From Colivivens sp963640465 (GTDB lineage: Bacteria; Bacteroidota; Bacteroidia; Bacteroidales; Bacteroidaceae): a stretch of DNA of 15,131 nucleotides. Below the pieces are notes generated by a model. The model had not been told where the DNA came from. It ran no database searches and saw only the letters and a program-made list of their open reading frames with translations. The translations under genes were made by a program, and so were the position numbers. Position 1 is the first letter of the stretch. Every line of letters begins with the position of its first letter. The stretch lies in the NCBI GenBank assembly GCA_963640465.1, contig CAVHYP010000057.1:1-15131 (forward strand), given 5' to 3'. This document shows positions 6,752-14,846 of this stretch, in pieces.

Positions 6752-7534
6752 ATGAAAATAACACTTCTACAGCAGGATACAGCGTGGCAGTCGCCACAGT
6801 TCAACCTCTGGAAAGTGGGAGAGGCAATCGACCGTAGCTTGGGATCAGACCTCTATCTGCTTCCCGAGATGTTTACGACTGGTTTCCTCACCTATCCCCA
6901 GTGGTTTGCCGAACATGCATCCAATCCCGAGACACTTCAATGGATGAAGCAGAAGGCAGCAGAAATCGACGGGGCAATATGTGGAAGTATAGCGGTGGAG
7001 GACAAAGGAAAGTACTACAACCGCATGTATTTCGTTGAGCCCAATGGAAAGGTGACACACTACGACAAGAGCCACCTCTTTACCTACGGCGGTGAAGGAA
7101 AACAATATACGGCTGGCGACGACCGAGTGATTGTGGAATTCCGCGGAGTCAAGATTCTGCTGGAGATATGCTACGACCTGCAGTTCCCTATGTGGAGCCG
7201 CAACAACACTGATGCAGAAGGCAACATACTGTACGATTTAATCGTGTATTCAGCCAACTATCCTTCTGTACGCAAGGCTGCATGGGAAACACTTCCCGTC
7301 GCCCGAGCAGTGGAGAACCAGTGCTATGTGGCAGCCTGCAACCGTATCGGTACTGATGATTACGGTGAGTACTACGGAGGCTCGAGGATTATACATCCCT
7401 ATGGCCACACCATAGCCGAAGGACCGATAAACACTGAGTGTGAGATTACCGGTGAAATCGATATGCCGACACTCATCCGGTACCGCAAGAAATACCCGAC
7501 GTTGCAGGATATTGTCTGGAACAAGTTCTATTAG
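6752..7534 (+). CDS. Nitrilase-family amidohydrolase (omega-amidase, YafV-like)
   Basis: This is a 260-residue cytoplasmic carbon-nitrogen hydrolase. The catalytic Glu-Lys-Cys triad of the nitrilase superfamily is visible: Glu39 in LLPEMFTTGF, Lys106 in YDKSHLFTYGGEG, and Cys140 in LLEICYDLQFPMWSRN. The downstream block ANYPSVRKAAWETLPVARA and NQCYVAACNRIG fit the Nit2/YafV omega-amidase branch, which hydrolyses alpha-ketoglutaramate or alpha-ketosuccinamate formed by transamination of glutamine or asparagine; that substrate is inferred from family, not shown here. The frame is open further upstream inside ispB, but the family begins at MKITLLQQDT (6752), 2 bp after the ispB stop, which suggests translational coupling. 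Confidence 0.88.
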   Translation: MKITLLQQDTAWQSPQFNLWKVGEAIDRSLGSDLYLLPEMFTTGFLTYPQWFAEHASNPETLQWMKQKAAEIDGAICGSIAVEDKGKYYNRMYFVEPNGKVTHYDKSHLFTYGGEGKQYTAGDDRVIVEFRGVKILLEICYDLQFPMWSRNNTDAEGNILYDLIVYSANYPSVRKAAWETLPVARAVENQCYVAACNRIGTDDYGEYYGGSRIIHPYGHTIAEGPINTECEITGEIDMPTLIRYRKKYPTLQDIVWNKFY

Positions 7535-7545
7535 AGGACGGAGAA

Positions 7546-7612
7546 ACCGCAGTCTCTGATTCGACCGCAGCTGCTGATTCTATCGCAAATATCCGGTTTT
7601 ACCGCAGATTCC
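7546..7612. repeat. Degenerate tandem repeat of 18-19 bp
   Basis: The word ACCGCAG (or ATCGCAA) recurs at 7546, 7564, 7582 and 7601, a spacing of 18, 18 and 19 bp. The first two units agree closely (ACCGCAGtctCTGATTC and ACCGCAGctgCTGATTC); the third and fourth are decayed. It lies between the nitrilase gene and the helix-hairpin-helix gene. No function is known. Confidence 0.55.
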
Positions 7613-7702
7613 TAACTCTATTACATCTGACTCCACAACATCTTCCGGATTTTGCCATAACTTTCAAGATACTTACATACAACGCATTATACCACCAACC
7701 TT

Positions 7703-9814
7703 ATGAGAAATGATCGCCTTATAAAATCTTTGGTCATATTCAGCTTTGTGCTGACGATATGCAACTGCGTTTGTGCACAGACGGAGGAAAATGCACAGCT
7801 CAGTTGGGACGACTTTGTCCAGTCGCTCTACGATGAAGGAAATGAATACGATGAAGATGTCATCTCCGACCTTTATGATCTCTACCAACACCCATTTGAA
7901 CTGAACAGTGCAAATGCCCAGCAACTCCAGCAACTGCCTTTTCTCACTACAGTGCAGGTTCTCGCAATACTTGATTACGTGAAGCGAAACCATCCGGTTC
8001 TGTCCGTCGGCGAACTCATGTACATACGTGAGCTCGACTATCCAACAAGAATGAAACTCCGGCTGTTTTGTTATGTCGATACATCGTCCGGCAATTCTTC
8101 GCAAGCTGTCAGTCTGCGCAATCTGCTGCAATACAGCAAGAATGAATTCATCTTGCGCTCAGATATTCCATTGTACACCAAGGAAGGGTTCAAGCCCAAG
8201 TCCGACAGCATACTTCTGAAATATCCTAACCGGGTCTACCAGGGAACACGCTACTACCATTCGTTCCGTTATCGTTTCGAGTCGATGCAGCATCTTTTTG
8301 CCGGTTTGCAAATGGAAAAAGACGTGGGAGAGAAAGGTGTGGACTATGTTGCAGGGTATGTGATGCTGCAGAAGATTGGCATGATACAGAAACTGGTGGC
8401 TGGGGACTATAAACTCAGTTTCGGACAGGGACTAGTAGTGAACAACTCAATGAGTTTCGGAAAAGTTTCATATCTCGCATCTTCATCGTCCATAAACCGT
8501 GGCATCAGCAAGCATTCGTCGATGTCGGAAGCAAACCATTTCAGAGGCTTGGCTACAACCTTGAGATTGTCCCGACATTTGAACCTGTCGGCATTCGCTT
8601 CCTATCAGGCAATCGACGGTACGATTGCCGCTGCCACTATCCAAGACCAGGAATGCGAAACGATTTCATCGCTAAAGCAGGATGGCTTGCATCGCACCAT
8701 ATTGGAGAAAAGTAAGAAAGGAAATGTAAAGGAACTGTCCGCAGGCGGTAATATCCAATATGTTGACAACAACTGGAATGTCGGCATCACCACCATGTAC
8801 ACACATCTCTCCGTCCCGTTGCTTCCCAAACACAACACTGAGTCGAGCCTTTACAGACAGTATAACCCACAAGGGAACGATTTCAACGCTACAGGCTTGA
8901 ACTATTCCTTCCGCCATCGACGCTTCTCGTTTATGGGCGAGACCGCATTTGCATTGAATTACATGTTTGGAGAACAAGTAAATCAGGGAGCGGCAACCAC
9001 CAACATACTAAGATATACTGCCAATTCCAATACCTCGCTTGCCCTCTTGCAGCGCTACTACGACAAACGCTATGCAACGCTCTATGCCAACAGCTTCGGT
9101 GAGAACAGTAGCCCTCAGAATGAGTCGGGATTATTTGCCGGCGTAAAATCGCAAGTGTTCAGCCGACTGTATCTGGAAGCCTATCTGGACTGTTTCGCTT
9201 TTCCGTACAGAAAATACCAGGTATCCGACAATTCCAACGGAATAGATGGTTCTGTCCGGGCAACATACGTCGTGTCCAACAAATCCACACTTATGGTCAA
9301 TTACCGAATCAAGTCGAAGCAGAAAGACTATAACGCGGGGAAGGACGTAAAGGAACTGCACTATTACACTAACCAGAATCTGAAGATACAGTACAGCAGA
9401 CAGTTCACGCCGGTATTCTCCACCAAAACAATCTTGTATGGCACTTATATCTTCAATCCAGACGTGGCAAACGAACAAGGTTTCTTGGTGTTGCAGAACA
9501 TACGTTTCGCCAGCAAGGAACAGAGCAGCAAGCGGATTGACCTGATGTTGACTTACTTCAACACGACATCATACAATTCGCGGGTATATCTCTACGAACC
9601 ATCATTGACCTATTCGTCTGGAATGACATCCCAGTACGGCCACGGCATGAGGGCCGTTCTTCTGTTGTCGTACCCCATAGTGAAGAATTTGTATGTCACG
9701 GGCAAGGCATCCATGTCAAAGTATTTCAACAGAGATACCATAGGCAGCAGTCTTGACAAGATAAATGCAAGCCATAGGGAAGACATCCAGCTGCAGCTAC
9801 GATGGGTGTTGTAG
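7703..9814 (+). CDS. Exported helix-hairpin-helix protein with predicted outer-membrane beta-barrel
   Basis: The 703-residue product has a signal peptide (IKSLVIFSFVLTICNCVCA, likely cut before Gln26). After a short acidic stretch it carries a ComEA-like helix-hairpin-helix region at about residues 65-125: FELNSANAQQLQQLPFLTTV, then LAILDYVKRN and SVGELMYIREL. The remaining 570 residues show alternating polar/hydrophobic strands rich in aromatics and no further domains I can name, ending QLQLRWVL; this pattern fits an outer-membrane beta-barrel. Segments such as AGDYKLSFGQGLVVNNSMSF are typical of a Bacteroidetes family annotated only as helix-hairpin-helix proteins. Because this motif binds DNA in ComEA, a role at the cell surface in DNA binding or uptake is possible, but that is inference. 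It is separated from its neighbours by 168 and 175 bp, so it is probably its own transcription unit. Confidence 0.8.
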   Translation: MRNDRLIKSLVIFSFVLTICNCVCAQTEENAQLSWDDFVQSLYDEGNEYDEDVISDLYDLYQHPFELNSANAQQLQQLPFLTTVQVLAILDYVKRNHPVLSVGELMYIRELDYPTRMKLRLFCYVDTSSGNSSQAVSLRNLLQYSKNEFILRSDIPLYTKEGFKPKSDSILLKYPNRVYQGTRYYHSFRYRFESMQHLFAGLQMEKDVGEKGVDYVAGYVMLQKIGMIQKLVAGDYKLSFGQGLVVNNSMSFGKVSYLASSSSINRGISKHSSMSEANHFRGLATTLRLSRHLNLSAFASYQAIDGTIAAATIQDQECETISSLKQDGLHRTILEKSKKGNVKELSAGGNIQYVDNNWNVGITTMYTHLSVPLLPKHNTESSLYRQYNPQGNDFNATGLNYSFRHRRFSFMGETAFALNYMFGEQVNQGAATTNILRYTANSNTSLALLQRYYDKRYATLYANSFGENSSPQNESGLFAGVKSQVFSRLYLEAYLDCFAFPYRKYQVSDNSNGIDGSVRATYVVSNKSTLMVNYRIKSKQKDYNAGKDVKELHYYTNQNLKIQYSRQFTPVFSTKTILYGTYIFNPDVANEQGFLVLQNIRFASKEQSSKRIDLMLTYFNTTSYNSRVYLYEPSLTYSSGMTSQYGHGMRAVLLLSYPIVKNLYVTGKASMSKYFNRDTIGSSLDKINASHREDIQLQLRWVL

Positions 9815-9955
9815 ATCCCGCCCGATTTGACACAGTCTGCAATTGTAACACAAATAGTGATTAATCCAATTCATAAATTGCCCATTCATTTGTCTGTTTA
9901 CATCTTTTGTAATAAGTTATTGGTGTTTAGTGAGCCGTCATATGATTAAAATTCG

Positions 9956-9963
9956 TAACTTTG
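9956..9963 (+). promoter_or_regulatory. Bacteroidetes -7 promoter box for the CoA-transferase operon
   Basis: TAACTTTG fully matches TAnnTTTG and sits 26 bp before the ATG at 9990, predicting a start near 9969 and an A-rich leader of about 20 nt. No convincing -33 element is seen at the standard distance. It supports the start at 9990, because the GTG at 9930 that opens the frame lies upstream of this box. Confidence 0.55.
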
Positions 9964-9989
9964 CCGCAAACGTACAAAACAACAAAAAC

Positions 9990-11489
9990 ATGTCATATAC
10001 TAGAATCACAGCTGCGGAAGCTGCTGCACTGATCAAGAATGGCGACAATATCGCCCTCAGCGGTTTCACTCCCGCAGGTACAGCGAAGGCTGTAACAGCC
10101 GAAATCGCAAAGAAAGCTCACAGCGAGCATGAAGCAGGAAGAGAGTTTCAGATAGGTATTTTCACTGGTGCATCCACAGGCCAGTCCTGCGATGGCATCC
10201 TCTCCAACGAGCATGCCATTCACTACAGAGCGCCATACACCACCAATCCTGATTTCCGTAAACACGTGAACGGTGGTGAGTTTGCTTACAACGACCTTCA
10301 TCTCGGCATGATGGCACAGGACCTTCGCTATGGTTTCCTTGGCGATGTGGATTGGGCAATCATCGAAGTATGCGCCATCGATGGCGACAAAGTATATCTC
10401 ACCGCTGCCGGTGGTATCTCTCCTACTATAGCACGTCTTGCCAAGAAGGGCATTATACTCGAACTCAATGCGTTCCACTCACCTAAGTCCATCGGAATCC
10501 ATGATGTGTACGAACCACTCGACCCTCCTTGCAGAAAACCTATTCCAATCGAACACGTAACAGACCGTATCGGTACTCCATACCTGCAGATTGACCCGAA
10601 GAAGGTAGTAGGTGTTGTAGAGTGTAACTTACCAGATGAGGCTCGTAGCTTCAAGGGTGAAGACCCAATCACAGACAAGATTGGACAGAACGTGGCTGAG
10701 TTCCTTATGAACGAGAAGAAACGTGGCATAATCCCACCAAGCTTCCTTCCATTGCAGAGCGGTGTGGGCACCACAGCTAATGCCATCCTCTATGCCCTGG
10801 GCTGCAACCCGGATATTCCACAGCTCGAGATCTACACTGAGGTTCTTCAGAACGCTATCGTCGATCTTATGTTCGAAGGCAAGGTGAAGGCTGCATCCAC
10901 TTGCTCACTCACAGTGACCAACGACAAGCTCCTGAGCATCTACGACAATATTGACTTCTTCAAGGACAAGCTCGTACTTCGTCAGTCAGAGATTTCCAAC
11001 AATGCAGAAGTCATCCGTCGTCTTGGCGTCATCGCCATCAATACAGCTATCGAAGTCGACATCTACGGACATGCCAACTCAACAGAAATCAGCGGTATAA
11101 AGATGATGAACGGAATCGGAGGTTCAGGCGACTTTGAGCGTAATGCCTTCCTTTCTATCTTCACTTGTGCATCAGTAACCAAGAGTGGACTGATTTCTGC
11201 CATCGTGCCGTTCTGTAGCCACATCGACCACACCGAACATGATGTCAATGTCATCGTGACCGAACAGGGAGTGGCTGACCTTCGTGGCAAGTCACCGGTA
11301 GAACGAGCCAAGGCAATCATCGAGAACTGTGCTCACCCAGACTACAAGCAGCTCCTTTGGGACTACCTCAAGATAGCTGACAAGGGACAGCTCTGTCACA
11401 AGCTCAGCGCAGCTTTCGCAATGCACGACACCTTCGCTCGCGAAGGCGACATGCGCAAGACCGACTTTGCGTCATACATTCATAGATAA
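9990..11489 (+). CDS. Acetyl-CoA hydrolase / succinyl-CoA:acetate CoA-transferase family
   Basis: This is a class I CoA-transferase of 499 residues, the usual length for the Cat1/AarC type. It moves CoA between short acids, such as succinyl-CoA or propionyl-CoA and acetate, in fermentative metabolism in the cytoplasm. The GVGTTANAI segment (about 258-266) matches the family oxyanion-hole loop. The catalytic glutamate is expected at Glu284 in YTEVLQNA, where it would form the glutamyl-CoA thioester. The GIGGSGDFERNAFLS region (376-389) matches the conserved C-terminal block. I start at MSYTRITAAEAA (9990) because the promoter box lies within the longer open frame. Bacteroidales ferment to acetate, succinate and propionate, so a role there is likely, but substrates cannot be fixed from sequence. 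It is first in a run of five genes. Confidence 0.92.
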   Translation: MSYTRITAAEAAALIKNGDNIALSGFTPAGTAKAVTAEIAKKAHSEHEAGREFQIGIFTGASTGQSCDGILSNEHAIHYRAPYTTNPDFRKHVNGGEFAYNDLHLGMMAQDLRYGFLGDVDWAIIEVCAIDGDKVYLTAAGGISPTIARLAKKGIILELNAFHSPKSIGIHDVYEPLDPPCRKPIPIEHVTDRIGTPYLQIDPKKVVGVVECNLPDEARSFKGEDPITDKIGQNVAEFLMNEKKRGIIPPSFLPLQSGVGTTANAILYALGCNPDIPQLEIYTEVLQNAIVDLMFEGKVKAASTCSLTVTNDKLLSIYDNIDFFKDKLVLRQSEISNNAEVIRRLGVIAINTAIEVDIYGHANSTEISGIKMMNGIGGSGDFERNAFLSIFTCASVTKSGLISAIVPFCSHIDHTEHDVNVIVTEQGVADLRGKSPVERAKAIIENCAHPDYKQLLWDYLKIADKGQLCHKLSAAFAMHDTFAREGDMRKTDFASYIHR

Positions 11490-11503
11490 ATCGTCAGAAT
11501 CAG

Positions 11504-12259
11504 ATGAAACTGATTTCATGGAACGTCAACGGATTGCGTGCCTGCTGCCAGAAAGGATTTGAAGAATCCTTCCGGCAGTTGGGCGCGGATTTCTTCTGCC
11601 TGCAGGAAACGAAGATGCAGAAGGGACAGCTCGACCTCGACTTCGCCTGTTACCAGTCCTACTGGAACTACGCCGAAAAGAAAGGATACTCGGGTACAGC
11701 CATCTTCAGCCGCCATATTCCTCTGAGTGTTGCCTACGGCATCGGGATGGATGAACACGACCACGAGGGACGCGTCATCACACTAGAGCTGGAGCAGTTC
11801 TACCTCGTCACCGTCTACACACCCAACTCACAGGATGAACTCCGCAGACTCGACTACCGCATGCAGTGGGAGACCGACTTCCAGAACTATATCCGTGAAC
11901 TCGACCGGAAGAAACCAGTCATCGTCTGTGGTGACATGAACGTGGCACACGAAGAAATCGACCTCAAGAATCCCAAGACCAACCGCCGGAATGCCGGATT
12001 CACCGATGAGGAACGTAGGCGTTTCACCGAACTGCTTGGTCACGGATTCATCGACACCTTCAGGTATTTCCATCCTGGCCAGACCGACATCTATTCATGG
12101 TGGTCCTATCGGTTCCACGCTCGCGAGAAGAATGCCGGTTGGCGTATCGATTATTTCGTATGCTCCGAACGGATTAAAGACCGTCTCACTGGAGCAGAGA
12201 TACATACAGACATCTACGGGTCCGACCATTGTCCAGTGGAACTGACCATCGACATTTAG
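11504..12259 (+). CDS. xth: Exodeoxyribonuclease III
   Basis: This DNA repair enzyme cuts at abasic sites and degrades 3' ends in base-excision repair. The 251-residue length is normal. Active-site landmarks of the ExoIII/APE1 family are all present: Asn7 in SWNVNGLRA, Glu35 in LQETKMQKGQ, Tyr105 in VYTPNSQ, Asp144 and Asn146 in GDMNVAHEEIDL, and Asp241-His242 in GSDHCPVELT. WRIDYFV (213-219) is also typical. It starts 14 bp after the CoA-transferase stop, so read-through is likely although the two functions are unrelated. Confidence 0.96.
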   Translation: MKLISWNVNGLRACCQKGFEESFRQLGADFFCLQETKMQKGQLDLDFACYQSYWNYAEKKGYSGTAIFSRHIPLSVAYGIGMDEHDHEGRVITLELEQFYLVTVYTPNSQDELRRLDYRMQWETDFQNYIRELDRKKPVIVCGDMNVAHEEIDLKNPKTNRRNAGFTDEERRRFTELLGHGFIDTFRYFHPGQTDIYSWWSYRFHAREKNAGWRIDYFVCSERIKDRLTGAEIHTDIYGSDHCPVELTIDI

Positions 12260-12263
12260 AGAG

Positions 12264-12268
12264 AGGAG
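12264..12268 (+). promoter_or_regulatory. Strong Shine-Dalgarno site for the LOG gene
   Basis: AGGAG, inside GAGAGGAGAC, stands 9 nt before the ATG at 12278. Most other genes in this window have A-rich leaders without a Shine-Dalgarno match, as is usual in Bacteroidetes, so this is exceptional here and fixes the start. Confidence 0.6.
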
Positions 12269-12277
12269 ACAAACAAA

Positions 12278-12853
12278 ATGAGTACACCAGACAACAACAT
12301 ACAGAAGCCAGTCAACGAAAAGATTGGAGTGTTCTGTGCTTCATCCAACGACATGGCACCCGTCTACTACGACGAAGCTGGGCGTCTTGGCGAATGGATT
12401 GGCAAGAGCGGACGTACACTCGTCTATGGCGGAGCCAAATATGGACTGATGGAAGCCGTAGCACAGGGCGTGAAGCGTGCAGGCAGCATCAACATCGTTG
12501 GAGTCGTTCCCAAGATTCTGATGGAACGGCAGATGATAAGCGATTGCATCGGCATCAGAGTTCCCACCGAGGGGCTTCAGGACCGTAAGGCATGGATCAA
12601 CAAGATCAGCGACATCATGATTGCACTCCCAGGCAGTGTAGGTACACTTGACGAGGCTTTCACCGTACTTGCTGAAGCATCCATAGGTATAGCCAACAAA
12701 CGGGTCATCTTCTGGAACATCAATGGTTTCTGGAATCCGCTCTTCTCGATGATCGACCAGATGAAAACCACAGGCGTGGTAAGCAAATCGCTCGACACCT
12801 ACATGCTGCGGGCAAACAGTCTGGATGACATAATCACAACTATCGAACAATAG
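12278..12853 (+). CDS. LOG family Rossmann-fold protein (TIGR00730)
   Basis: This 191-residue protein is of the LOG/lysine-decarboxylase-like family, whose members release the base from nucleoside 5'-monophosphates (in plants and some bacteria, cytokinin activation). The order of motifs is right: KIGVFCASSNDMAPVYY, then LVYGGAKYGLMEAVAQG (residues 48-64), DRKAWINKISDIMIALPG (102-119), and the C-terminal RVIFWNINGFWNPLFS (142-157). The usual PGGxGTxxE signature reads PGSVGTLDE, with Ser120 in place of the second glycine, and the first glycine loop reads GGAKYGLM rather than the GGGxxGLMG form common in the family. The acidic Glu126 and Arg103 are kept. Whether it is active is therefore uncertain. 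It follows xth by 18 bp. Confidence 0.9.
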   Translation: MSTPDNNIQKPVNEKIGVFCASSNDMAPVYYDEAGRLGEWIGKSGRTLVYGGAKYGLMEAVAQGVKRAGSINIVGVVPKILMERQMISDCIGIRVPTEGLQDRKAWINKISDIMIALPGSVGTLDEAFTVLAEASIGIANKRVIFWNINGFWNPLFSMIDQMKTTGVVSKSLDTYMLRANSLDDIITTIEQ

Positions 12854-12901
12854 ACTTTAGGGCGGCAATCATTCATAACCACCCTTTACACCTTATTATA
12901 T

Positions 12902-13855
12902 ATGGAACGAAAGATTATAGGAATAGGCGAGACCATCATGGACATCATCTTCAAGAATGGGCAACCCACTACTGCCGTACCAGGTGGTTCCGTCTTCAAC
13001 TCAGTCATCACCCTTGGACGCCTCGGTCAGAACGTGACGTTCATCAGTGAGACAGGCAACGACAAAGTGGGCAGAATCATCCTTGACTTCCTCAAGGACA
13101 ATGGAGTCAACAACGAGAATGTGTGCGTCTACTACGATGGCCGCACCCCAATATCACTGGCATGGCTCGACGAAAACAACGATGCTGACTACGAGTTCTA
13201 CAAGGACTATCCCAAAGCACGGCTCGATGTCATCTGGCCACGTATCGAGAAAAACGACATCGTCATTATGGGGTCCTACTTCGTTCTTAATCCAGTACTG
13301 CGCAGTAAGGTGATAGAGTTCCTCAACTATGCGAAAGAGAAAGAAGCCATAATCTTCTACGACTTCAATTTCCGCAGCACCCACAAGGATGAAGCCATGA
13401 AACTCTATCCCGACATCCTCGAGAACCTCGAATATGCCGACATCGTGCGCGGATCCACCGAAGACATCGCCAATATGTTCGGTGACAACGATCCCGACAG
13501 GGTATACCAGAAAGAAATTGACTTCTACTGCAAGAACATGGTATGCACCGACGGAAGCAAGAAAGTGCACCTCATATCTCCGAAGATAACCAAAGACTAT
13601 GCGGTGAAGAACGTGAAAACAGTCAGCACCATCGGTGCAGGCGACAACTTCAATGCCGGCATCATCTATGGACTGATGAAAGAGGAAATCACCAAAGATA
13701 CAGTGCAGAACATGAGCGAGGAACAATGGGACCACATCATGCGCTATGCCATCGACTTCTCTTCACATGTTTGCCAGAGCCTCAGCAACTCTATCTCCAA
13801 GGAATATGCACAGAGCTATTTGGGAATCCAACAGAAAACATCATTATTTGACTAA
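12902..13855 (+). CDS. PfkB-family carbohydrate kinase
   Basis: This 317-residue kinase is of the ribokinase/PfkB family and transfers phosphate from ATP to a sugar. Landmarks are the N-terminal GIGETIMDIIFKNG, the substrate-side AVPGGSVFNSVITLGRLG (about 25-42), TFISETGNDKVGR, and the C-terminal ATP/anion-hole motif TIGAGDNFNAGI (243-254), where Asp248 is the expected catalytic base. The overall look is fructokinase-like, but the sugar cannot be named from sequence. It lies 48 bp after the LOG gene and 23 bp before argF'. No membrane segment or signal is seen. Confidence 0.88.
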   Translation: MERKIIGIGETIMDIIFKNGQPTTAVPGGSVFNSVITLGRLGQNVTFISETGNDKVGRIILDFLKDNGVNNENVCVYYDGRTPISLAWLDENNDADYEFYKDYPKARLDVIWPRIEKNDIVIMGSYFVLNPVLRSKVIEFLNYAKEKEAIIFYDFNFRSTHKDEAMKLYPDILENLEYADIVRGSTEDIANMFGDNDPDRVYQKEIDFYCKNMVCTDGSKKVHLISPKITKDYAVKNVKTVSTIGAGDNFNAGIIYGLMKEEITKDTVQNMSEEQWDHIMRYAIDFSSHVCQSLSNSISKEYAQSYLGIQQKTSLFD

Positions 13856-13878
13856 TTGTCAATCATAACACAACCAAT

Positions 13879-14768
13879 ATGAAAGTATTTCAGAACGTAT
13901 CCGACATAGGCGACCTTCGTCAGGCACTTGACGAGGCATTCGAGATAAAGAANNNNNNNNNNGCACACAGAAGGCAGCGATGAACCTCGGCATGAACGTC
14001 ATCGTGCTCGATGTCAACCAGGGGGCATGGAAGTTGGAAACAGAGCGAGGGGTAGTGATGGACGGCGACAAGAGCGAACACTTGCTAGAGGCAATCCCGG
14101 TGATGGGATGCTACTGCGACATCATTGGTGTGCGAAGTTTCGCTACCTTCCAAAGCCGTAAGGACGACTACGAGGAGAAAATCCTCAACCAGTTCATCAA
14201 GTACAGCGGCAAACCAGTGTTCTTCATGGAGAGCGCCACTGTTCATCCACTCCAAAGCTTTGCCGACCTCATCACCATCGAGGAACACAAGCGTACAGCA
14301 CATCCGAAGGTAGTGCTCTCATGGGCACCCCATCCAAAAGCGTTGCCACAGGCAGTGCCCAACTCGTTTGCACAATGGATGAATGCAGCCGACGTAGACT
14401 TTGTCATCACACATCCTGAGGGTTATGAGCTCGACCCGAAGTTCGTAGGCGATGCCAAGGTAGAGCACGACCAGATGAAAGCCTTCGAAGGTGCAGACTT
14501 CATCTATGCCAAGAATTGGAGCTGTCCGGGTGTGACACGTCCCGAAGACTATGGTAAGGTGATAAACAAAGACATGTCGTGGACAGTGGACGACCGCCAC
14601 ATGGCAGTTACCAACAATGCCTTCTTCATGCATTGCCTTCCTGTACGCCGCAACATGATTGTGACCGACTCCGTCATCGAAGCTCCCACCAGCCTTGTCA
14701 TCCCCGAAGCAGCCAACCGTGAGATATCAGCACAGGTAGTGCTCAAGCGAATGCTGGAAAGCCTGTAG
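13879..14768 (+). CDS. argF': N-succinylornithine carbamoyltransferase, interrupted by an assembly gap
   Basis: This enzyme carbamoylates N-succinyl-L-ornithine in the Bacteroides-type arginine pathway. The N-terminal codons (MKVFQNVSDIGDLRQALDEA, then FEIKK) end at 10 N; after the gap the frame resumes with TQKAAMNLGMNVIVLDVNQG and continues through DPKFVGDAKVEHDQMKAFEG, FMHCLPVRRNMIV and a normal C-terminus. Across the N run the two parts are in different frames, which the arbitrary gap length explains. From the Bacteroides fragilis protein as I remember it, about 27 whole residues are missing, including the SxRT carbamoyl-phosphate loop. The residue aligned with specificity position Pro90 of that enzyme is Ser here (codon 14073-14075), compatible with succinyl rather than acetyl substrate. 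It is last in its gene run and ends before a strong terminator. I read it as an intact gene with missing sequence, not a pseudogene. Confidence 0.9.
13953..13962. other. Assembly gap (10 N) inside argF'
   Basis: Ten N replace unknown sequence. Homology predicts that about 83 bp is missing here. The 10-base length is probably a placeholder from scaffolding. Confidence 0.95.
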
Positions 14769-14846
14769 GACTCCCCACTTAAAGAGAAGAATTCTGATAT
14801 AGCAGAGGAATTGCAGACATTGCACTATTTTGAAGCTCATCACCTT

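Noticed and set aside
6153..6797. Long open frame antisense to ispB, and similar ones antisense to DUF711 (5256-5864) and the PfkB kinase (13154-13735)
   Set aside because: They are mirror frames of strongly supported genes, with odd compositions rich in Val, His and Cys, as expected from antisense reading of coding DNA.
7658..7665. TAACTTTC as a promoter for the helix-hairpin-helix gene
   Set aside because: It misses the last base of TAnnTTTG and has no -33 element at the right distance.
7456..7711. 85-codon open frame spanning the nitrilase end, the 18-bp repeat and the start of the next gene
   Set aside because: It has no plausible start codon before the repeat and half of it is out-of-frame nitrilase sequence. 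The nitrilase ends at a normal family length, so no frameshift is needed.
13980..14768. Separate short carbamoyltransferase gene starting at 13980
   Set aside because: The ATG is an internal methionine of argF'; codons before it (TQKAA) and the N-terminal part before the gap clearly belong to the same protein.
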